A stretch of 6,656 nt of DNA, taken from the NCBI GenBank assembly GCA_947631285.1, contig CANRKS010000055.1, positions 1 to 6,656 on the forward strand, written 5' to 3'. Within the stretch, counting starts at the first letter, position 1. Every line of letters begins with the position of its first letter. Below the pieces are notes generated by a model. That model did no database searches, had not been told where the DNA came from, and saw nothing but the letters and a program-made list of their open reading frames with translations. Both the position numbers and the translations under genes were made by a program. Below, in pieces: positions 1 through 5,703 of the stretch. This stretch comes from an uncultured Bacilli bacterium. Its GTDB lineage: Bacteria > Bacillota_I > Bacilli_A > RF39 > UBA660.

Positions 1-906
1 AATTCTACAAGTGGAACATTAGATACTAAAAATGAATTAAAAATTAGAAATGAAGAATTAACAAGTGCCGGAGTAGCAGAAGAAGATTTAGATACCTTAA
101 GAAGATTTGTGGGAACAACAACAGAAGTAACAGATAATTATATATGTTTTGGCACAAATGATCTTAAAACGTGTAAAGACAATTTAGATCAATATATGTA
201 CCGAATTATTGGTATAGATGATGCAAGCGATCAAATAAAGTTAATCAAAGCTACAAAAGTAGTAAAAGGAACTCAATATAATTTTCAATGGGATAGTACT
301 TTTGATGAAGTAATCAAATGGGATCAATCAGAAATATATAAAGCTATTAATGGCCAAACCTTAAGTGTGAATAGTGAGACAGCTTGTAAGGAGTGTTTTG
401 TTGGTAATTCATATTATAGTTATATGAAAGAAGACACTTGGACAAATTTAATGGTTACTAATTTAACGCTATATGTTGGAAAAGATAGGACAGAGCTTGA
501 CTCTACAGTTCCCAAAATCACTTATACAAATGAGAGAAAAGAAAAAGTTGAAAGTGGCGATCCCATTGGACTTGTGTATTTAAGTGATTATTTATATGCA
601 GGATTGCAAGATACCACAAATTGGTTACTTCTTTCAAATGGTTTAAATGGAACGCTAAATACCGGAAGTCCTAATTCGGGAGTACTACAAGAAGTGAGGG
701 CAGAAAAAGAATGGACAATGACTATTCATGGCCCTGCTGCTTCTGATAGTAATGGAGGTGTGATATATGCGGATGGGTGGGCAAATTTTTCTCTTTACAA
801 ATGGGACTTTGCCATTCGTCCTACATTCTATCTAGATGCCACGAAAATAACATTATTAGGTAAAGGAACAATGGAAACACCTTATTATATAACTAATGTA
901 GGATAA
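1..906 (+). CDS. Probable exported/pilin-like surface protein, C-terminal part (5' end outside window)
   Basis: The reading frame is open from the first base, so the gene starts upstream and 301 residues are visible. A GTG at 109 is in frame but has no convincing ribosome binding site, and the coding frame runs through it, so it is not taken as the start. The fragment begins with an acidic, helix-like stretch. A beta-rich region follows, with NYICFG and YMYRIIGIDD, then a W/D-rich segment with IYKAING. The end has EWTM, an aromatic/Gly-rich stretch, and IRPTFYLDATKITLLGKGT close to the C-terminus. From memory, this pattern (CFG...YRIIG...EWTM...RPxFYL...G.GT) recurs in the C-terminal ectodomains of pilin-like or surface proteins from uncultured Bacillota. 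Four cysteines (fragment residues 49, 58, 129, 132) could form disulfides outside the cell. No membrane segment is visible; any signal or prepilin leader would lie upstream. The function is unknown and it is unrelated to the operon that follows. Confidence 0.75.
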   Translation, partial: NSTSGTLDTKNELKIRNEELTSAGVAEEDLDTLRRFVGTTTEVTDNYICFGTNDLKTCKDNLDQYMYRIIGIDDASDQIKLIKATKVVKGTQYNFQWDSTFDEVIKWDQSEIYKAINGQTLSVNSETACKECFVGNSYYSYMKEDTWTNLMVTNLTLYVGKDRTELDSTVPKITYTNERKEKVESGDPIGLVYLSDYLYAGLQDTTNWLLLSNGLNGTLNTGSPNSGVLQEVRAEKEWTMTIHGPAASDSNGGVIYADGWANFSLYKWDFAIRPTFYLDATKITLLGKGTMETPYYITNVG

Positions 907-930
907 TGAGAAAAATTTAGATAAAAGTGC

Positions 931-959
931 TTGTTAAGATGGGATTTATTTGATATAAT
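931..959 (+). promoter_or_regulatory. Sigma-A type promoter of the rimP-nusA-infB operon
   Basis: A -35 box TTGTTA (931-936; 4 of 6 consensus bases) is separated by exactly 17 bases from a perfect -10 box TATAAT (954-959). A TG lies one base upstream of the -10 box (951-952), which makes it an extended -10 promoter. Transcription should start near 965-967. It is the only strong promoter-like sequence in the gap between the surface-protein gene and rimP. The seven genes that follow are packed with gaps of at most 15 bases, so it probably drives the whole operon. Confidence 0.8.
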
Positions 960-973
960 TTAATTACAGATTT

Positions 974-1003
974 AAGTGGGATGCAAAATGCCCACTTTTA
1001 TTT
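974..1003 (+). terminator. Intrinsic terminator in the operon leader (likely NusA-responsive attenuator)
   Basis: A 7-bp stem AAGTGGG (974-980) / CCCACTT (991-997) closes a 10-base loop. An alternative pairing extends through GCA/TGC inside the loop. The stem runs into a T-rich tract, TTTTATTTAT, interrupted by A. The hairpin lies after the operon promoter and starts about eight bases downstream of the predicted transcription start. It can therefore both end transcripts from the upstream surface-protein gene and stop a fraction of the operon's own transcripts. In B. subtilis, nusA is known to be autoregulated by NusA-stimulated termination in its 5' leader without an antiterminator, and interrupted U-tracts favour NusA dependence. 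The same mechanism here is inferred from position and structure. Confidence 0.8.
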
Positions 1004-1011
1004 ATAGTTTT

Positions 1012-1019
1012 GGGGTGAT
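1012..1019 (+). promoter_or_regulatory. Ribosome binding site fixing the GTG start of rimP
   Basis: GGGGTGAT matches the extended anti-Shine-Dalgarno complement (…GGTGAT) and ends eight bases before the GTG at 1028. The TGA inside it (1016-1018) is in frame with rimP. The GTG is the first usable start after that stop, so the start codon is well determined. Confidence 0.75.
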
Positions 1020-1027
1020 TAAGAAAA

Positions 1028-1267
1028 GTGGAGGAATTAAAGAAAGCTTTAGAAGAAGCATTAAAAGAAAGTGAAATCATTGTTGATGAAGTCTATTTAG
1101 AAAAAAAAGGAAAGTATCAATTTTTAACAGTGGTTTTAGACAAAGTTGGGGGAATTGACTTAGATAACATAGTTAAAGCTACTAACATAATAAATCCCAT
1201 TGTGGATGAATATGATGTATGTGATAGTGAATACATATTAGACGTAATAAGTAAGGAAAGAGGTTAA
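1028..1267 (+). CDS. rimP: RimP-type ribosome maturation factor, N-terminal domain only
   Basis: The product is a 79-residue cytoplasmic protein. RimP helps assemble the 30S subunit by promoting the S12/central pseudoknot maturation steps. The sequence fits the RimP N-terminal alpha/beta domain: an N-terminal helix (2-15), strands around IIVDEVYLEK (17-26) and YQFLTVVLDK (30-39), GGIDLDNIVKATNIINPIVDE (41-61, family pattern GG[VI]xLDD..), and a final strand EYILDVIS (68-75). Full-length RimP is about 150 residues. Here the protein ends where the family has its SSPGLxRPL motif, so the whole C-terminal SH3-like domain is missing. nusA begins three bases after the TAA stop, which leaves no room for a frameshifted remainder. 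First gene of the operon, as in B. subtilis (ylxS). The start is GTG with a strong ribosome binding site. The identification rests on fold-level motifs plus position. Confidence 0.85.
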   Translation: MEELKKALEEALKESEIIVDEVYLEKKGKYQFLTVVLDKVGGIDLDNIVKATNIINPIVDEYDVCDSEYILDVISKERG

Positions 1268-1270
1268 ATT

Positions 1271-2386
1271 ATGGACAGTAAAGCATTTATTAAAGCCGTA
1301 GATAATATTGTTAAAGAAAAAAATATTAGTGCTGATGTTGTTTTTGAAGCAATGACTTTAGCACTGCAAACAGCTTATAAGAAAAATTTTGATTCTAAGA
1401 CTAATGTTAGAGTAGATATTAATCGAGAAACCGGAGAAATAAAAGTATATTCTTATTTAGTAGTGGTTCCTGAAATAGATGAAGGAAGCGAGACTGTTGA
1501 TGAAGAAGGAAATGTTGTAGATATCCCTCCTGAGATTAATATTGATGCGCAAATTCTTTTGGAAGATGCTTTAAAGATTGATCCTAATGCTAAAGTTGGC
1601 GATACAATTGAAAAAGAAGTAACACCAAAAGATTTTGGCCGAGTTGCTGCGGGAACTGCTAAACAAGTTGTTACCCAAAAGATTAGAGAAGCAGAAAAAA
1701 ATAGCATTATTGAAGAATTTGCTGATAAAGAATATGAATTAATGCTAGGTTTAGTAGCTATGGAAGATCAACGAAATTACTATATTGACTTAGGAAGAAC
1801 GAGAGGTATTTTACCAAAATCAGAAATAATTCCTGGGGAAACAATTAAAATGGGATCAAATATTAGAGTTTATATAACGAAAGTTGAAAGTGGTACTAAA
1901 GGACCAGTTATTATGACTTCTCGGAAACATTATGGATTTGTTAAAAGATTATTTGAATCATTTATTCCGGAACTAGAAGATGGGACGATTGTTTTATATG
2001 GTGTAGCTAGAGATGCTGGTAATAGAAGTAAAGTAGCGGTTTATTCTACTAATGAAAGAGTTGATGCTATTGGCTCTTGTATTGGGGAAAAGGGAAGCCG
2101 AATCGCTGGTATTTTAAAAGAACTTAATGGTGAAAGAGTAGATTTAGTTTTATATGATGAAGATCCTGCTAAGTTTATAGCTAATGCTTTATCGCCAGCC
2201 AAAAATGTTATTGTAAATATTACTGATGAAGAAAAGAAGGAAGCTTTAGCTATCGTAACAGATGATAATTTATCTTTAGCCATTGGTAAAAAGGGAAGTA
2301 ATATTCGTCTTGCTAGTAAATTAACAAAATATAAATTAGAAATAAAAACCTTATCACAAATAAATGAAGAAGGTAATAAAGAATAA
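1271..2386 (+). CDS. nusA: Transcription termination/antitermination factor NusA
   Basis: NusA binds RNA polymerase and nascent RNA, and modulates pausing, intrinsic termination and antitermination. The 371 residues match the short Bacillota form without the C-terminal acidic repeats of E. coli. The N-terminal RNA-polymerase-binding domain spans about 1-130 and includes VTPKDFGRVAAGTAKQVV (117-134). An S1 domain covers about 145-210 (YYIDLGRTRGILPKSE). KH1 has the GEKG loop at 272-275, with EDPAKFIANALSPAK downstream. KH2 has the GKKG loop at 339-342 (DDNLSLAIGKKGSNIRLASKL). Residues about 70-87 form an acidic segment that looks like an insertion relative to B. subtilis NusA. The ATG lies seven bases after AGAGG and three bases after rimP. 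Its own leader terminator probably makes this operon autoregulated by the NusA level. Confidence 0.97.
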   Translation: MDSKAFIKAVDNIVKEKNISADVVFEAMTLALQTAYKKNFDSKTNVRVDINRETGEIKVYSYLVVVPEIDEGSETVDEEGNVVDIPPEINIDAQILLEDALKIDPNAKVGDTIEKEVTPKDFGRVAAGTAKQVVTQKIREAEKNSIIEEFADKEYELMLGLVAMEDQRNYYIDLGRTRGILPKSEIIPGETIKMGSNIRVYITKVESGTKGPVIMTSRKHYGFVKRLFESFIPELEDGTIVLYGVARDAGNRSKVAVYSTNERVDAIGSCIGEKGSRIAGILKELNGERVDLVLYDEDPAKFIANALSPAKNVIVNITDEEKKEALAIVTDDNLSLAIGKKGSNIRLASKLTKYKLEIKTLSQINEEGNKE

Positions 2387-2398
2387 GTTGGTGAGCTT

Positions 2399-2659
2399 AT
2401 GAAAACGAAAAAGATTCCAATGCGAACTTGTGTAGTTACAAAAGAAAAATTAGAAAAGAAAGATTTAATTAGAGTTGTAAGAACACCTTTAAATGAAGTA
2501 GAAGTTGATCTTACCGGAAAGAAAAATGGGCGGGGAGCTTATTTAAAAAAAGATGCTGAAGTATTTCTTAAAGCCCAAAAGACAAAAATATTAGATAAAA
2601 TTTTAGAAGTTGAAGTAAAAGATGAAGTTTTTGCCGAATTAAATAATTTATTAAAATAA
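2399..2659 (+). CDS. rnpM: YlxR/RnpM family RNA-binding protein
   Basis: A small basic protein of 86 residues. It carries both family signatures: PMRTCVVTKEKLEKKDLIRVVR from residue 7, and GRGAYL at 44-49. The family is the YlxR (DUF448) fold. The B. subtilis member was renamed RnpM after it was found to bind RNase P RNA and modulate RNase P activity, and it has also been linked to control of gene expression. Length agrees with the family (about 90). It follows nusA by 12 bases with a modest ribosome binding site (GGTGAG, 2390-2395) and precedes infB by 15 bases, its usual place in Bacillota. The L7Ae-like ylxQ that normally comes next is absent. Confidence 0.93.
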   Translation: MKTKKIPMRTCVVTKEKLEKKDLIRVVRTPLNEVEVDLTGKKNGRGAYLKKDAEVFLKAQKTKILDKILEVEVKDEVFAELNNLLK

Positions 2660-2674
2660 GAAAGGAGAATAAAA

Positions 2675-4783
2675 ATGAGTGTAAAAGAATATGCTAAAAG
2701 TTTAAATTTATCAGTCGCCGAAGTTTTAAAGAAATGTAATGAATTAGGAATTAAGGCTTCTAATGGCGATGATATTTTAAATGATGATAGTGTAGTTATT
2801 CTAGATAGTGTTTTAAATTTAATCAGTACCGATGATGAAATTACTTATGATGAAGATGAAATGGTTGAAAATATTGCTATGGATATTATGGAAAGTAAAA
2901 ACATTTCTGAATCTAATACTTCCAAAAAGCAAAAATTAAAAAAGAAAGATACTGTTTCAGAAAATAAAGATAATTATAATATTTTGAAAAAAGAAATGTA
3001 TAAGCATAAAGAAAAATTAATAAGTAATGAAGACACTAGTGATGACATTATTTTATATAATGAAGGAATGACCGTAAATGAATTAGCTAGTACTTTAAAT
3101 GTAAGTGGAACTGAGATAATTAAAAAATTGATGAGTCTAGGTTTAATGCTTAATTTAAATGATCGGATTGATTTTGAAAATGCTGAAATAGTTGTTTTAG
3201 ATTATGGTAAAACCTTAAAGAAATCTGAAACTCATGATTTAGCTAATTTTGAAGAATTTGAAATCATTGATAAAGAAGAAGATCTTGTTAAAAGACCACC
3301 AATTGTAACTATTATGGGTCATGTTGATCATGGAAAAACAACGCTTCTAGATTATATTCGTCATTCTCATATTGTTGATAAAGAATATGGGGGTATTACC
3401 CAACATATTGGAGCTTATCAAATAAATCATAATGGGAATAGAATAACCTTTATTGATACCCCTGGCCATGAAGCATTCACGGAAATGAGAGCTAGGGGAG
3501 CTAGTGTTACTGATATAGTTATTATCATTGTCGCTGCGGATGATGGAGTTATGCCACAAACAAAAGAGGCTATTGATCATGCCAAAAGTGCGGGAGTACC
3601 AATTATTGTGGCTGTTAATAAAATTGATAAACCAGAAGCTAATCCTGAGAAAATTTTAACGGAAATGACCGAATGTGGAATTACACCAGAAGCTTGGGGT
3701 GGTGATGTTCCATTTATCAATATTTCAGCGCATACAGGTGAAGGTGTTGATTTGTTATTAGAAACTATTGAGACGATGTCAGAAATTAATAATTATAAAG
3801 CTAATCCTAATCGTTATGCAATGGGAACCGTTATTGAATCAAGATTGGATAAGAATGTTGGGGGTGTAGCTTCCTTTATTATTCAAAATGGAACTTTAAG
3901 AATTGGTGATCCTATTGTTGTGGGAGAATTTTTTGGTAAAGTTCGGACGATGAAAAACGATTTAGGTGAATCTATTGTTGAAGCTGGTCCTTCAACTCCG
4001 GTTGAAATAACAGGTATTTCTGATAATCCTTCGGCTGGAGATAAATTTATGGCTTTTGAAACCGAAGCTAAAGCTAAAGAAATAGCTAGTAAAAGAAAGA
4101 ATTTAAATGCTTCTAAATATAAACAAGATGTAGTTTCTTTAGATGATTTGTTTAAACAAATTGAAGAAGGAGAAAAAGAAGTAAACATTATTTTAAAAGC
4201 TGATGTTAGAGGTAGTGAAGAGGCTGTTAAAAACGCTTTAGAAAAAATTAAAGTCGGAGATGTTACTCTGAAAATAATTAGAAGTGGAATAGGAACTATT
4301 ACTGAAAGTGATGTTGTTTTAGCTAATGCTTCTAATGCTATTATTATTGGTTTTAATGTTGTTCCTAGTAATATTACAAAAGAAATTGCTAAAGAATATA
4401 ATGTTGATATTCGTCTTTATACTATTATATATAAATTAGTAGAAGAAATGGAACAAGCCTTAAGTGGTATGTTAGATCCCGAATATGAAGAAAAAATTAT
4501 TGGCAATGTGGAAATTAGAAAGATTTTTAAATATTCTAAGATTGGTAATATTGCTGGTTGTTATGTAACCGAAGGCCTTATTAAAAATAATTCTAAAGTG
4601 AGAGTTATTAGAGATGGTATCGTTGTTTGTGAAGATAAGATAGCTACATTACAAAAAGGAAAAGAAGCTGTTAAAGAAGTTAAAAAAGGTTTTGAATGTG
4701 GTTTAACCTTGGAAGCTTTTAATGATATTAAAGAAGGCGATAACATTCAAGCATTTGAATTAGTTGAGGTTAAAAATGGCTAG
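2675..4783 (+). CDS. infB: Translation initiation factor IF-2
   Basis: This GTPase delivers initiator fMet-tRNA to the 30S subunit and promotes 50S joining. The 702 residues match B. subtilis (about 716). Two IF2_N modules are visible at about 1-50 (VKEYAKSLNLSVAEVLKK) and 130-177 (MTVNELASTLNVSGTEIIKK), joined by a charged Lys/Glu-rich linker. The G domain has G1 GHVDHGKT (215-222), switch I GGITQHIGAY, G3 DTPGH (261-265), G4 NKID (315-318) and G5 SAHTGEG (from 351). Domain II follows, then domain III (ILKADVRGSEEAVKNAL). Domain IV, which binds fMet-tRNA, ends in FECGLTLEAFNDIKEGD. Within domain IV the usual LKRFKDDVKEV reads LQKGKEAVKEV (659-669). The ribosome binding site AAAGGAG (2661-2667), seven bases before the ATG, is one of the best in the operon. 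The stop is TAG, and the 3' end overlaps rbfA by 8 bases. Confidence 0.98.
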   Translation: MSVKEYAKSLNLSVAEVLKKCNELGIKASNGDDILNDDSVVILDSVLNLISTDDEITYDEDEMVENIAMDIMESKNISESNTSKKQKLKKKDTVSENKDNYNILKKEMYKHKEKLISNEDTSDDIILYNEGMTVNELASTLNVSGTEIIKKLMSLGLMLNLNDRIDFENAEIVVLDYGKTLKKSETHDLANFEEFEIIDKEEDLVKRPPIVTIMGHVDHGKTTLLDYIRHSHIVDKEYGGITQHIGAYQINHNGNRITFIDTPGHEAFTEMRARGASVTDIVIIIVAADDGVMPQTKEAIDHAKSAGVPIIVAVNKIDKPEANPEKILTEMTECGITPEAWGGDVPFINISAHTGEGVDLLLETIETMSEINNYKANPNRYAMGTVIESRLDKNVGGVASFIIQNGTLRIGDPIVVGEFFGKVRTMKNDLGESIVEAGPSTPVEITGISDNPSAGDKFMAFETEAKAKEIASKRKNLNASKYKQDVVSLDDLFKQIEEGEKEVNIILKADVRGSEEAVKNALEKIKVGDVTLKIIRSGIGTITESDVVLANASNAIIIGFNVVPSNITKEIAKEYNVDIRLYTIIYKLVEEMEQALSGMLDPEYEEKIIGNVEIRKIFKYSKIGNIAGCYVTEGLIKNNSKVRVIRDGIVVCEDKIATLQKGKEAVKEVKKGFECGLTLEAFNDIKEGDNIQAFELVEVKNG

Positions 4784-5117
4784 TCATAAAATAGAAAGAC
4801 TTAATAGTGATATTTTAAAATATTTAAGTAATATAATATTACTTGAATCAAGAGATGATTTACTTAAAACAGTTACATTAACCGCGGTTAATGTAAGTCG
4901 TGATTTAAGTTATGCTAAAGTTTATTTTACGAGTATTAGTGATTTATCTCATGAAGAAATAGAAAAAGAAGTAAATGAAGCCGCTTCTTTTTTAAGAGGT
5001 GAGTTAGCTAAAGTTTTAAAGGTTCGAAATATTCCTGAACTACATTTTGTTTATGATACTTCAATTGAATATGCAACTAATATAGAAAGAATTATTAATC
5101 AAATTCATCAAGATTAA
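4776..5117 (+). CDS. rbfA: 30S ribosome-binding factor RbfA
   Basis: RbfA binds the immature 30S subunit near the 5' helix of 16S rRNA and supports late processing and cold adaptation. The product has 113 residues (family about 115-130) with a type-II KH layout: N-terminal helix HKIERLNSDILKYLSNIIL, strand VTLTAVNVSRDLSYAKVYFT (33-52), helix EEIEKEVNEAASFLRGELAKVL, then RNIPELHFVYDTSIEYATNIERII (84-107), which matches the RbfA C-terminal signature PELxFxYDxS. The ATG at 4776 is preferred over an in-frame TTG at 4764, because GAGGT (4766-4770) lies a proper five bases before the ATG and the family starts there. The gene begins inside infB (8-base overlap), which suggests translational coupling. 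No ylxP lies between infB and rbfA, unlike B. subtilis. Confidence 0.95.
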   Translation: MASHKIERLNSDILKYLSNIILLESRDDLLKTVTLTAVNVSRDLSYAKVYFTSISDLSHEEIEKEVNEAASFLRGELAKVLKVRNIPELHFVYDTSIEYATNIERIINQIHQD

Positions 5118-5128
5118 AAGGAGATATA

Positions 5129-5701
5129 ATGCATTATCAGAAAATCAATTTAAAAATTATTCAAAATCCTAAAATTAAACATTCAAAAGAAAAGTTTATT
5201 TTGAATGTTTATCATGAATTATTTACGAAGATGTATGGCTATGATTATTATGATTCTTATTTAGAAGTAATTTTAAGTAAATCGTATAAGAAACCTAATA
5301 AAGAAGTTTTAAATATGGCTCCCAATTCGAAAAAATTACTTGAGGTTTTAGAAAGTATTAAAAATAGTTCTACAATCTTTTTATTAGAAATATATTATCA
5401 TCGAAAATTAATAGGGGTAGGGCGTTTAGAATTAAAAAATAAGACTTTAAGACTGAAAGAAATTGCTTTAGCTAAATCGTATCTTAAAAGTCAAAAACTG
5501 ATTTGGGAAAAAGGGCTAAATTACTTAATTAAATACTGTGAAGAAGAAAAAATAAAGAGACTTTATGTTGAAGTTCCTTTAAAAGAAGTATCTTTACTAC
5601 TTTTATTAGATAAGCTTGGATTTAAAGAAGATATAAAAGATATAAAAGTAAATGAAATAGATTACACTTATGTTTGGAATAAAGAAATAGAAAGTAAATA
5701 G
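5129..5701 (+). CDS. Unrecognised protein, GNAT-acetyltransferase-like in its C-terminal half
   Basis: A 190-residue basic, soluble protein without signal peptide or membrane segment. The N-terminal half (1-80) is rich in Tyr and Lys (KMYGYDYYDSYLEVIL, 34-49) and is not recognised. The second half has a GNAT-like order: strand FLLEIYYHRKLIGVGRLEL (84-102), strand LRLKEIALA (107-115), a helix over 121-140, strand KRLYVEVP (143-150), helix 153-162, then LGFKED (163-168), where GNAT proteins usually have a GF. The classical acetyl-CoA loop (Q/RxxGxG/A) is not visible; SQKLIWEKG stands in its place. It could be a diverged N-acetyltransferase or a non-catalytic relative. It has a strong ribosome binding site (AAGGAG, 5118-5123), starts 11 bases after rbfA and ends 2 bases before truB, so it is co-expressed with ribosome and tRNA maturation genes. 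The reading frame is certain; the family is tentative. Confidence 0.85.
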   Translation: MHYQKINLKIIQNPKIKHSKEKFILNVYHELFTKMYGYDYYDSYLEVILSKSYKKPNKEVLNMAPNSKKLLEVLESIKNSSTIFLLEIYYHRKLIGVGRLELKNKTLRLKEIALAKSYLKSQKLIWEKGLNYLIKYCEEEKIKRLYVEVPLKEVSLLLLLDKLGFKEDIKDIKVNEIDYTYVWNKEIESK

Positions 5702-5703
5702 TT

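Noticed and set aside
109..906. Complete gene starting at GTG 109
   Set aside because: The same frame is open and protein-like back to base 1, and no ribosome binding site precedes the GTG, so the gene is partial at its 5' end.
990..1016. Antiterminator or ribosome-site sequestering switch: GCCC (990-993) pairing with GGGT (1013-1016)
   Set aside because: Only three G-C pairs and one G-U pair across a long loop; too weak compared with the 7-bp terminator stem to propose a riboswitch-like mechanism.
3883..4188. Minus-strand open frames inside nusA and infB (also 1453-1707, 2041-2283, 3347-3580, 4561-4746)
   Set aside because: They lie opposite strongly conserved nusA or infB coding sequence and their translations are low-complexity Ser/Leu/Ile-rich with no family motifs.
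4764..4775. TTG start for rbfA at 4764
   Set aside because: The ribosome binding site GAGGT overlaps this TTG and is correctly spaced for the ATG at 4776, which also matches the family N-terminus.
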